Source: Candidatus Pantoea bituminis (GTDB taxonomy: Bacteria; Pseudomonadota; Gammaproteobacteria; Enterobacterales; Enterobacteriaceae). Taken from it: a stretch of DNA of 64,000 nt. The first letter of the stretch is position 1. Every line of letters starts with the position of its first letter. The position numbers and the translations under genes were made by a program. The DNA lies in assembly GCF_018842675.1 (NCBI RefSeq), contig NZ_JAGTWO010000003.1, forward strand, positions 21,889-85,888, written 5' to 3'. The notes under the pieces were generated by a model. The model was not told the DNA's origin. It saw only the letters and a program-made list of their open reading frames with translations, and searched no databases. Shown one piece after another: positions 17,730-25,207 of this stretch.

Positions 17730-18400
17730 TTCAAAATAACGACACTTTGCTTTTTTGAAAGTGCTTTGATCTTCTCTTTTAAATCTGCTTTTGCTTTATG
17801 CCCAACAATTATTGCCGTTATGCAACTTATTGGCACTGGAAGCAGCATAAGCCAGTCTTCAGGCTTGATTAGGGCTTGCTCGTCAATAATTACTCGCCTC
17901 TCTTGTTCATATTCCCAATAACACTGTTTTGTAAGATAAGCTGCATGCCTTATATAAGCCTGAAGGAAATAAATGTAGCGTGGTTTGCAAATATGAAAAG
18001 CCCTCGCGAGGGTAGGCTCAATGCCTTCATCAGGAGAGTCCTTGTAATCCACATCTTCTATCCCTGTATTTTCTCCAAAACCAGTTTCTTCAATATGTTT
18101 TTTTAACTTCTCTTCATTTATTTCTATAACAAACCCAGATGAATTTCCAGCATAATGAGCCCACATAGGAGGAATTACAGGACTTTTAGTGAAACACGTT
18201 GCTGGCTGCTTTATTACCATGCTAATCATTTCATTATAAAAGGCTAACTCATCTGATCCGCGATTAAAGTCAATTGTTAAAAAGAACTCATATGGATCAT
18301 TATAGTCTTCTAAATAAGAAAATTTGATACCTATATGCTTTTCATCAAGCATTATTCTGTCAGCGATATCAGCGCCCATAAATTTATATAAATTTGCCAT
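17720..18400 (-). CDS. DUF2971 family protein
   Basis: A 226-residue protein with the family landmarks: an N-terminal LYKF, then FSYLEDYNDPYE, CFTKSP, MWAHYAGNSSGFVIE and WEYEQERRVI. DUF2971 proteins are scattered, often on mobile elements and in defence-rich islands; no biochemical activity is established. The ATG at 18400 follows an AAGGATGAAGG ribosome site; the frame extends to 18424 without support. It heads an AT-rich operon with a zinc-ribbon and a membrane protein. Confidence 0.75.
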   Translation of the reverse strand: MANLYKFMGADIADRIMLDEKHIGIKFSYLEDYNDPYEFFLTIDFNRGSDELAFYNEMISMVIKQPATCFTKSPVIPPMWAHYAGNSSGFVIEINEEKLKKHIEETGFGENTGIEDVDYKDSPDEGIEPTLARAFHICKPRYIYFLQAYIRHAAYLTKQCYWEYEQERRVIIDEQALIKPEDWLMLLPVPISCITAIIVGHKAKADLKEKIKALSKKQSVVILKWL

Positions 18401-18526
18401 GCCTTCATCCTTAAGCCATAACACAAACTGAAAAGGTCGTTAGGAATCTTCCTAAGATTTTCCGAGCGTATCTCCGGGTGGCACAGCGAGTCAACCTCTA
18501 TTGTTACATTTATGTAAATTTACTGA

Positions 18527-18631
18527 GGTGTCCAAAAGCGGTCGGTTTCGGACACGTTGCGCAACTGGTGTCCGAAAGTAGGTGAATTTTATTTCGTACA
18601 TGCTTTATGATAAGTACACCCATTTCGTACA
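18527..18631 (+). promoter_or_regulatory. Putative res/operator region of the serine recombinase
   Basis: Contains GGTGTCC at 18527-18533 and 18567-18573 with GGACAC at 18550-18555, and ATTTCGTACA at 18591-18600 and 18622-18631. Repeated half-sites directly upstream of a resolvase gene are how res sites of Tn3-type and plasmid resolvases look. Subsites cannot be delimited by eye. Confidence 0.5.
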
Positions 18632-18643
18632 GAAAGTAACGCT

Positions 18644-19228
18644 ATGTCACGAGTTTTTGCCTATTGCCGGGTGTCCACACTTGAGCAGAACACTGAAAAC
18701 CAGCGCAGAGAAATCGAGGCAGCAGGTTTTGCCATCAGACCGCAGCGTTTAATCGAGGAATATATCAGCGGATCAGTCGCCGCCGGAGAGCGTCCTGGAT
18801 TTATGCGGCTGCTTGATAGAATGGAAAATGGTGACGTCCTCATCGTTACAAAGCTGGACCGCCTGGGACGTAACGCTATGGATATCAGGAAAACGGTTGA
18901 ACTGCTCGCCACATCAGAAATTCGCGTTCACTGTCTGGCGTTAGGCGGTGTGGATCTCACCAGTCCGGCCGGAAAAATGACCATGCAGGTTATTTCTGCC
19001 GTCGCTGAGTTCGAACGAGACTTACTGCTTGAGCGCACCCATGCAGGTATTGCCCGGGCTAAAGCTTCAGGTAAACGTTTTGGTCGTCCGCCTGTCCTGA
19101 GCGAGGAACAAAAACGTGTAGTTACAGAACGTCTAAAAGCCGGGATAAGTACCAGCGCCATTGCGCGTGAATTTAATACCACCCGGCAAACCATACTCAG
19201 GGTAAAAGCAGGAAAGCAACAATCCTGA
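18644..19228 (+). CDS. Serine recombinase (resolvase/invertase family)
   Basis: A 194-residue serine recombinase: catalytic YCRVST near residue 7-12 with Ser at 11, [11 protein letters not shown] near 70, and [13 protein letters not shown] near 125. A GRPP linker leads into a C-terminal helix-turn-helix ([20 protein letters not shown]). Length and architecture fit TnpR/ParA-type resolvases that resolve cointegrates or multimers. No transposase is adjacent, so it is either a transposon remnant or a plasmid resolution system. It marks the left edge of the metal-resistance island. Confidence 0.88.
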   Translation: MSRVFAYCRVSTLEQNTENQRREIEAAGFAIRPQRLIEEYISGSVAAGERPGFMRLLDRMENGDVLIVTKLDRLGRNAMDIRKTVELLATSEIRVHCLALGGVDLTSPAGKMTMQVISAVAEFERDLLLERTHAGIARAKASGKRFGRPPVLSEEQKRVVTERLKAGISTSAIAREFNTTRQTILRVKAGKQQS

Positions 19229-19364
19229 ATACAGAAACGGCTTCAGACGTGATCGTCCGCTTTGTGCCAGAAGCGGACGTTAATGCATTACCTGCTCAGA
19301 AGCAGATTAGTCATTTAAAGTCATCAACAGAGTGCCAGGATGATTAAATTAATGTTTGACGCTG

Positions 19365-19394
19365 ACTATATTTCTATTATTCTGGAAATATAGT
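19365..19394. promoter_or_regulatory. ArsR operator upstream of arsR-arsH
   Basis: Perfect inverted repeat ACTATATTTC (19365-19374) / GAAATATAGT (19385-19394), 14 bases before the arsR ATG. Its place and AT-rich dyad are typical of ArsR/SmtB operators. Confidence 0.65.
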
Positions 19395-19407
19395 TATTGG
19401 AGCCAGC

Positions 19408-19743
19408 ATGGACTTACATACCGCAGCAAACGCACTTCGGGAGCTGGGCCACCCGACCCGTCTCAGCATATACCGGGAGCTGGTCAGGGCGGGTCATGAC
19501 GGCCTGCCGGTTGGCGAACTACAGAAGCACCTTGAGATTCCTGCCTCCACGCTCAGCCATCATCTTTCTGCGCTGATGTCTGCTGGCCTCATAAGTCAGG
19601 AACGGCAGAGCCGAACCCTGTTCTGCAGGCCCTGTTATGCTCAGCTTGAGCAGCTGATGGCTTTTCTGACCGAAGAGTGCTGCGCCGGCGGCAGCGACTG
19701 CAGCCTGTCTGCCGCGATCCCCCTTAAAGAGACGCCATTGTGA
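19408..19743 (+). CDS. arsR: ArsR-family arsenic repressor (arsRH operon)
   Basis: A 111-residue winged-helix repressor with [20 protein letters not shown] and the recognition helix [18 protein letters not shown]. The arsenite-binding cysteines are not in the classic ELCVCDL position but near the C terminus ([10 protein letters not shown]), as in C-terminal-type ArsR proteins. TTGGAG precedes the ATG. Its stop overlaps the arsH start (GTGA at 19740-19743), so the two are co-translated and co-regulated through the upstream dyad. It is a second, differently wired arsenic sensor from the one at 22378. Confidence 0.88.
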   Translation: MDLHTAANALRELGHPTRLSIYRELVRAGHDGLPVGELQKHLEIPASTLSHHLSALMSAGLISQERQSRTLFCRPCYAQLEQLMAFLTEECCAGGSDCSLSAAIPLKETPL

Positions 19744-20462
19744 ATAACGTGAATGATGCCCTGAACAATATCGATCTGACGCTCCTGGATGCGCCCCTTA
19801 CGGAAGAGAAGCTGAAGGCCGCAGAAGTGCCGCACCCGCCCCGCATCCTGATGCTCTACGGCTCGCTGCGGGAACGCTCTTACAGCCGGCTCACCACGGA
19901 AGAGGCTGCCCGGTTGCTGACGGCTATGGGCGCGGAGGTGAAAATATTTAATCCGTCCGGCCTGCCGCTGCCGGATGATGCACCTGAGACGCACCCGAAG
20001 GTTGCAGAGCTGCGCGAACTGGTGCTCTGGTCAGAAGGCATGGTCTGGTGCTCACCGGAGCGTCACGGTGCCATGACCGGCATCATGAAGGCGCAGATTG
20101 ACTGGATACCGCTGACGTCCGGTGCGGTCCGCCCGTCACAGGGAAAAACCCTCGCGGTCATGCAGGTCAGCGGCGGATCGCAGTCGTTCAACGCCGTAAA
20201 CCAGATGCGCATTCTCGGGCGCTGGATGCGAATGATCACCATCCCGAACCAGTCATCCGTGGCAAAAGCCTGGGCCGAGTTTGATGAGGACGGTCGCATG
20301 AAACCATCACCGTATTACGACCGCATCGTGGACGTCATGGAGGAACTGATGAAGTTCACCCTGCTGACGCGCGGGCGAAGCAACTACCTGACCGACCGCT
20401 ACAGTGAAAGAAAAGAGAGTGCCGCTCAGCTCTCAGAGCGGGTCAATCAGCGCAGCATATAA
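19740..20462 (+). CDS. arsH: ArsH, NADPH-dependent FMN reductase / organoarsenical oxidase
   Basis: A 240-residue flavoprotein. The FMN-binding loop [20 protein letters not shown] is near residues 40-60, the [19 protein letters not shown] segment near 105, and the NADPH-side [18 protein letters not shown] near 135. ArsH oxidises trivalent methylated and aromatic arsenicals to less toxic pentavalent forms. Translation begins at GTG 19740, overlapping the arsR stop. A bidirectional hairpin terminator follows at 20464. Confidence 0.92.
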   Translation: MNNVNDALNNIDLTLLDAPLTEEKLKAAEVPHPPRILMLYGSLRERSYSRLTTEEAARLLTAMGAEVKIFNPSGLPLPDDAPETHPKVAELRELVLWSEGMVWCSPERHGAMTGIMKAQIDWIPLTSGAVRPSQGKTLAVMQVSGGSQSFNAVNQMRILGRWMRMITIPNQSSVAKAWAEFDEDGRMKPSPYYDRIVDVMEELMKFTLLTRGRSNYLTDRYSERKESAAQLSERVNQRSI

Positions 20463-20463
20463 A

Positions 20464-20485
20464 AAAGCCGGCAGATGCCGGCTTT
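20464..20485. terminator. Bidirectional terminator between arsH and arsC
   Basis: Perfect inverted repeat AAAGCCGGCA / TGCCGGCTTT with flanking A and T runs, between convergent arsH and arsC. Confidence 0.85.
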
Positions 20486-20521
20486 CTTTCACACTCGTTA
20501 TGTCTGCAGCCTGGTGAAAAA

Positions 20522-20949
20522 TCAGTCTCTGACGCGGTGACCGTGTTCATCAATGAGCACTTCACCATCCTCTTTGGTGAACGCGCCCTGCTGCGGGTCT
20601 GGCAGTATATCCAGAACTACTTCAGAGGGGCGGCAGAGCTTCGTTCCGAGCGGCGTCACCACCACCGGGCGATTAATAAGGATCGGATGAGCCAGCATGG
20701 CGTCCAGTAGCTCGTCATCGCTGAACCGGTCTTCTGCCAGCCCGAGCTGCTCATACGGCTCCGTATTTTTCTCAGCAGAGCGCGCACGCTGATGCCCATG
20801 TCCGCAATCAGCTTCTTCAGCTCGTCGCGTGACGGCGGTGTTTCCAGATACAGAATAACCTTGGGTTCGGTGCCGCTGTTGCGGATAAGCGCCAGGGTGT
20901 TGCGGGACGTCCCGCACGCCGGGTTGTGATAAATGGTGATGTCAGTCAT
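20522..20949 (-). CDS. arsC: Glutaredoxin-dependent arsenate reductase ArsC (frame broken once)
   Basis: Reduces arsenate to arsenite for export by ArsB. The start MTDITIYHNPACGTSRNTL holds the catalytic Cys12 with the NPACGTSRN motif. The second half carries AHPILINRPVVVTP with the substrate-binding arginines. The two halves are in different frames: a T5 run at 20766-20770 should be T6, giving LLRKNTEPYEQLGL. Corrected length is 142 residues (E. coli 141). The ATG at 20949 has GGAG upstream. It is the last gene of arsR-arsB-arsC on the minus strand. Confidence 0.9.
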
Positions 20950-20998
20950 AAGCGGTACTCCGTAAAGGCGCTGCACAGTCGCAACACCGGGGTTAAGG

Positions 20999-22280
20999 TT
21001 AAACAGACAGGCGCAGGGCCAGCGCGGCCAGCGTCACAAAAAGTACCGGCAGGGTCATCACGATGCCCACGCGGAAGTAGTAGCTCCAGCTGACAGTAAT
21101 ATTTTTTGCGCCAGTACGTGCAGCCACAGCAGGGTAGCGAGGCTGCCGATGGGGGTGATTTTCGGGCCGAGGTCGCAGCCGATGATGTTGGCGTAAATCA
21201 TCGCTTCCTTCACCACGCCCTGTGCGGTGCTGCCGTCAATCGAAAGCGCACCAACGAGCACGGTAGGCATGTTGTTCATGACAGAAGAGAGCGCCGCCGT
21301 CAGGAAACCGGTGCCGAGCGTTGCGCCCCAGACGCCGTGCTCTGCAAACCGGTTCAGGGCGGCAGAAAGGTAATCAGTCAGGCCGGCGTTACGAAGACCG
21401 TACACCACCAGATACATGCCCAGCGAGAAGATAACAATCTGCCAGGGCGCGCCTTTCAGCACCTTGCCGGTATCAATCACGTGTCCTTTGCGGGCAACCA
21501 GCCAGAGAATACACGCCGCCACCGCTGCCACCAGGCTTACCGGCACGCCGAGTGGTTCGAGAGCAAAGAAGCCGGCCAGTAGCAGGATGAGAACAATCCA
21601 GCCGGTTCTAAAAGTGCGCGCATCGCGAATGGCCTCACGCGGCGCCTTCAGTTTCGTCAGGTCGTAGGTGGCCGGGATGTCCCTGCGGAAAAACAGGTGC
21701 AGCATCACCAGCGTGGCGGCCACGGAGGCGATATTTACCGGCACCATCACCGAGGCATACTCGCTGAAACCCAGCTTAAAGAAGTCCGCCGTGACAATGT
21801 TCACCAGGTTCGACACGATGAGCGGCAGGCTGGAGGTGTCGGCGATGAAACCTGCTGCCATCACAAACGCCAGCGTGGCGCCGGGGCTGAAGCCCAGCGC
21901 CAGCAGCATGGCGATGACGATCGGCGTCAGAATAAGCGCTGCCCCGTCATTAGCGAACAGGGCGGCTACCGCCGCACCCAGCAGAACGATACAGGTGAAC
22001 AGCAGCCGGCCTTTTCCGCCTCCCCAGCGGGAAACGTGCAGCGCCGCCCACTCAAAAAGCCGGACTCGTCGAGCAGCAGGCTGATGATGATGACGGCAAT
22101 AAAGGTAGCCGTAGCGTTCCAGACAATCTGCCAGACCACCGGAATATCTCCAATCTGTACTACGCCGGTCAGCAGCGCCAGAGCGGCACCTATAGTGGCA
22201 CTCCAGCCAATACTGAGCCCTTTTGGCTGCCAGATAACCAGCACCAGGGTCAGGATAAAAATCGCACCCGCCAGAAACAT
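20999..22280 (-). CDS. arsB: Arsenite efflux permease ArsB (frame broken twice)
   Basis: Inner-membrane arsenite/antimonite antiporter of about 427 residues (E. coli 429), with around 12 membrane helices, starting [26 protein letters not shown] lies before the ATG. The frame breaks at 22054-22058 (five A should be six, giving [20 protein letters not shown]) and at 21102-21107 (six T should be seven, giving [18 protein letters not shown]). Both are homopolymers and probably sequencing errors. The middle part, including [20 protein letters not shown], is in one open frame. It lies between arsR and arsC. Confidence 0.9.
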
Positions 22281-22377
22281 ACTCTCTCCTTCTTAAATAT
22301 AACCGCCCGTTAAAGCGGGCTTCTAAGTGTATGCTGTAAAACACATGCGTTTAATCGAATGTGTTTTGATAAAATTC

Positions 22378-22731
22378 TTACATGCAGACAACCTTGCCGT
22401 TGGTGGTTGCGTTATCGCGTTCAGCCTGCTGGCTGAGCTTAAGGATGTCATCCCGCTGGCACAGGTAAGCCTGTTCAATCACTGCTGCTGCCCAGGCTGG
22501 CATGTGTGGCGATAACCGGTAATGGATCCACTTGCCGTCTCGCCTGTCGATCAGCAGCCCACTCTCCCTGAGAAGTGCAAGGTGACGGGAGATTTTTGGT
22601 TGTGATTCATTCAGCGTGGATGAAAGCTCGCAGACGCAGAGCTCCCCTTTTTCGCGCAACAGCAGCACCAGGCTGAGCCGGGTTTCGTCAGAAAGATTTT
22701 TAAAAAGTTGCAGGGGCAGAAGTGACGGCAT
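22378..22731 (-). CDS. arsR: ArsR repressor of the arsRBC operon
   Basis: A 117-residue protein, the length of E. coli plasmid and chromosomal ArsR. The arsenite-binding site is classic: ELCVCEL near residues 31-37, followed by the recognition helix QSQPKISRHLALLRESGLL-type segment (here ESQPKISRHLALLRESGLL). The ATG at 22731 is preceded by GAAGGAG; the frame runs back to 22842 without a ribosome site. It heads arsR-arsB-arsC with about 97 bases, including a small hairpin near 22305, before arsB. It would release the promoter on binding As(III) or Sb(III). Confidence 0.92.
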   Translation of the reverse strand: MPSLLPLQLFKNLSDETRLSLVLLLREKGELCVCELSSTLNESQPKISRHLALLRESGLLIDRRDGKWIHYRLSPHMPAWAAAVIEQAYLCQRDDILKLSQQAERDNATTNGKVVCM

Positions 22732-22950
22732 AATTTCTCCTTCGTGGCGGACAGCAATAAGTCTCGTCTTCTGCAGACGAAAGGTCAATTTTATATTTAT
22801 AAATTCATATATGTTGTGGCGGGCTGACTGCCTTTTCTGCACAGCTGTATGCGAACATAACTATTAACAGATGAGTTCAGACCTGCCTTAGCTGTGATCT
22901 GGACCGCCATGAAGATAGCAGCTTACCGGACGTGAACCTTTTATATAATA

Positions 22951-22972
22951 ATGCCGCCACAGCGGGCGGCAT
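22951..22972 (-). terminator. Hairpin after the Acr3-like gene
   Basis: ATGCCGCC (22951-22958) pairs with GGCGGCAT (22965-22972), just downstream of the minus-strand transporter gene. A weak AT-rich tail follows on that strand. Confidence 0.5.
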
Positions 22973-22983
22973 ATCACTTACGC

Positions 22984-23964
22984 TCACACGTTATTGCGCC
23001 CCAGTCTGGGGATGAGACGCACGTAAACCAGCTCGCTGATTAGCTCAACCATGGTCTGAGCCACGATAACAGCCGGCAGGACGGGCACCGCGCCCGGAAC
23101 TGCCAGCGCCAGCGGTAATATGACCAGAGAGTTTCGGGTAGCGCCACTGAAGGCAATAGCTCTTCCTGCCGCGGGCTCCAGATGAAAAACCTTAGCCATG
23201 CTCCATCCGCACAAAGGTGCTAACGCAGCAAAAGCCAGATAGACAGGCACTGCCTGAACAGCAACAGACCAGGCTTCACCCAGCTGCGGCAGCATGGCGG
23301 CCACAACAATGAAAAGAACTGTCGCAGTTGCCGGAACGGGCAGCAGACCAATACATTCGGAAGCCTTTTGCGCTAAATGAATTTTGCGGGCCATAAACTG
23401 GGTTAGTGCAGCAAGGATCAGGGGGACAGCGATAAGCCAGATGAATGCATGAATAAAGGGTGCGGGCTGCACCAGTTCAGAGGCATTTTCGCCAAGAAAT
23501 AAATGCAGGTATACCGGAAGCAACAGAATCTGCACCATAAGTAATACCGGCGTGGAGGCCAGTAAAAGACGGGCATCAGCACGACCAAGTTGCGAAAATG
23601 TCACCACGTAATCTATGCAGGGAGTCAGCAGGACCAGAAGCACTCCGAGGATAAGCACCGGGTTTTGCGGAAGAAAACTGACCAGTACTGCGACCAGAAT
23701 CGGCACTAAAAGGAAATTAGTCAGCAGGAGAGGCAGAATAAAACGTACTCTCGTGAACGCACCGCCAAGTTCGGCCACGGGCACTTGCAGAAAGGTGACA
23801 TAAAGCATCAGAGCCAGTGCGGGATTGATGGCACTTTCCAGGCGGTCAGTCCCCGGCAAAAGCATTGCTGAAAAACATCCGGCTGCCACTGCAACGAAAT
23901 AAATGGCAATTTGACTATGCTCAAGCCGGTCCCTGATCCGTGCTGCTTTATTTGCTGTTTGCAC
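22984..23964 (-). CDS. Acr3/BASS-type arsenic efflux transporter
   Basis: A 326-residue membrane protein with about ten helices of the bile acid:sodium symporter fold. Characteristic segments are LLTPCIDYVVTFSQLGRADA and AFSGATRNSLVILPLALAVPG; the first contains the Cys used by Acr3-type arsenite carriers. Annotations for such proteins read 'arsenic resistance protein' or 'ArsB/Acr3 family'. It lies 52 bases downstream of an ArsR-type gene, forming an arsR-acr3 unit distinct from arsRBC. The substrate (As or a related oxyanion) is inferred from family and context. Confidence 0.8.
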   Translation of the reverse strand: MQTANKAARIRDRLEHSQIAIYFVAVAAGCFSAMLLPGTDRLESAINPALALMLYVTFLQVPVAELGGAFTRVRFILPLLLTNFLLVPILVAVLVSFLPQNPVLILGVLLVLLTPCIDYVVTFSQLGRADARLLLASTPVLLMVQILLLPVYLHLFLGENASELVQPAPFIHAFIWLIAVPLILAALTQFMARKIHLAQKASECIGLLPVPATATVLFIVVAAMLPQLGEAWSVAVQAVPVYLAFAALAPLCGWSMAKVFHLEPAAGRAIAFSGATRNSLVILPLALAVPGAVPVLPAVIVAQTMVELISELVYVRLIPRLGRNNV

Positions 23965-24016
23965 AGGCTAAATCCCTCTGTCTCTGTGTTGGTTATTGTG
24001 ACTGCAAAAGCGATGT

Positions 24017-24381
24017 TCAGGCATTATTTTCAGGCCCTGTTGGCATACCGGTACATTTAGAAAATAATTCGATGGCCTGATCGCAATAATGACAATGCCC
24101 CTGACAGCAGTCGTGCATCAGAAAGGCCACTAAATCGGCCAGGTCTGTCCAGCAGGCGCTGTAGATAACCGATTTGCCTTCGCGGCGACCGGAGATAAGG
24201 CCGGCGTGCTCGAGTTCTTTCAGGTGAAAAGACACTCTGGAGGGGATGAAGCGTCGAGAGCGGCAGCAATGTCACCTGCGGACATGCCACCTGCGCCCGC
24301 TACAACAAGCATTCTGACTATTCTGAGTCGTGATTCATGTGCCAGTGCTGAGAACGCAATAAGTGCTCTGGTTTGCTCCAT
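24017..24381 (-). CDS. ArsR-family regulator of the acr3-like gene (frame broken once)
   Basis: A winged-helix repressor of about 121 residues. The N terminus MEQTRALIAFSALAHESRLR and the recognition helix and wing (RVSFHLKELEHAGLISGRREG) lie in different frames. Adding one C to the run at 24242-24245 (G4 on the plus strand) joins them. The C terminus is rich in Cys and His (CCQGHCHYC), a probable metalloid-binding site different from both other ArsR proteins here. GAAG precedes the ATG at 24381. A perfect 11-bp inverted repeat lies directly upstream. Confidence 0.8.
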
Positions 24382-24388
24382 TATAATT

Positions 24389-24416
24389 CTTCATTTCATG
24401 AATATATGAAATGAAG
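24389..24416. promoter_or_regulatory. ArsR-type operator
   Basis: Perfect inverted repeat CTTCATTTCAT (24389-24399) / ATGAAATGAAG (24406-24416) with a 6-bp spacer, starting eight bases upstream of the ATG at 24381. Typical ArsR/SmtB dyad for autoregulation of the arsR-acr3 unit. Confidence 0.75.
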
Positions 24417-24669
24417 GGTATTTTATTCTGGAAACTTTTACCAGAGGCTATGCGATGCGGTTGAACCTTTGATGTTACTTTCCGGCGATCAGGGGCAGTC
24501 CTGCCAGGATACGCTACGAAACAAATGGAAAGTGAATGCTGAACGATGTCACACAGCTTTTAACGGCAGCATATTTTCAGCTGACTGAATGGCCGGGCAT
24601 GCCGGAGTAATATGGCAAAAAAAGCCTGTTTATTTAGTGAACCGTCCTGCTGATAGTAGAAAAGCAGCA

Positions 24670-25128
24670 TCAGTATGAATGACTTCCGGCCAGATGACCT
24701 GCAGTTATAACCGGCACGATATCCTCAGGCTCTTCTGCCTGCTCCAGTTCGCGCAGAATACCGCAGTCCCGTGTTGCCCGATTGGCATTGCAGTGGCTCC
24801 GGAGCTCACAAAGTTGGTTTTCCAGCATATTCAGTTCACGGATGCGAGCCTGAACGTGGTTCAGATGTTCATTTATCAGGACATTGACCGAACCGCAGTC
24901 TGCATCAGGCTGGCTACGCGCCTGCAGCAGCACCCGGATTTCTTGATGGGTCATATCCAGCGCCCGACAGCGCCGGATAAACATCATCCTTTCCAGGTGC
25001 GCACTGTCATAATGGCGATAGTTATTACCCTGGTCCCGCAACGCGGCCTGCAGCAGGCCCTCACGCTCGTAATAACGCACCGTTTCTACCGGACATCCAG
25101 CCAGCCGGGCCAGCTCGCCAATTTTCAT
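24670..25128 (-). CDS. cadR: CadR/PbrR-type MerR regulator, Cd(II)/Pb(II)-responsive
   Basis: A 152-residue MerR protein: N-terminal helix-turn-helix MKIGELARLAGCPVETVRYY, wing YRHYDSAHLERM, dimerisation helix, and metal-binding cysteines near residue 77 (ADCGSVN), 112 (HCNANRATRDC) and 119. That three-Cys pattern is the Cd/Pb type. It is divergent from the P-type ATPase at 25208. Their intergenic region has the 19-bp-spacer promoter with a dyad that MerR proteins unwind (25147-25177). It would activate the ATPase when the metal enters. Confidence 0.92.
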   Translation of the reverse strand: MKIGELARLAGCPVETVRYYEREGLLQAALRDQGNNYRHYDSAHLERMMFIRRCRALDMTHQEIRVLLQARSQPDADCGSVNVLINEHLNHVQARIRELNMLENQLCELRSHCNANRATRDCGILRELEQAEEPEDIVPVITAGHLAGSHSY

Positions 25129-25146
25129 AACTCACCTCATCTGATC

Positions 25147-25177
25147 TTGACCCTGTAGTTACATCAGGGTCTTTAAT
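25147..25177 (+). promoter_or_regulatory. MerR-type promoter of the Cd/Pb ATPase
   Basis: -35 TTGACC (25147-25152) and -10 TTTAAT (25172-25177) are separated by 19 bp. The dyad ACCCT (25150-25154) ... AGGGT (25166-25170) lies between them. Over-long spacing with a dyad is the hallmark of MerR-activated promoters, here for CadR. Confidence 0.85.
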
Positions 25178-25207
25178 GCCAGTATACGTTATGAACGGGA
25201 TAAAGAT

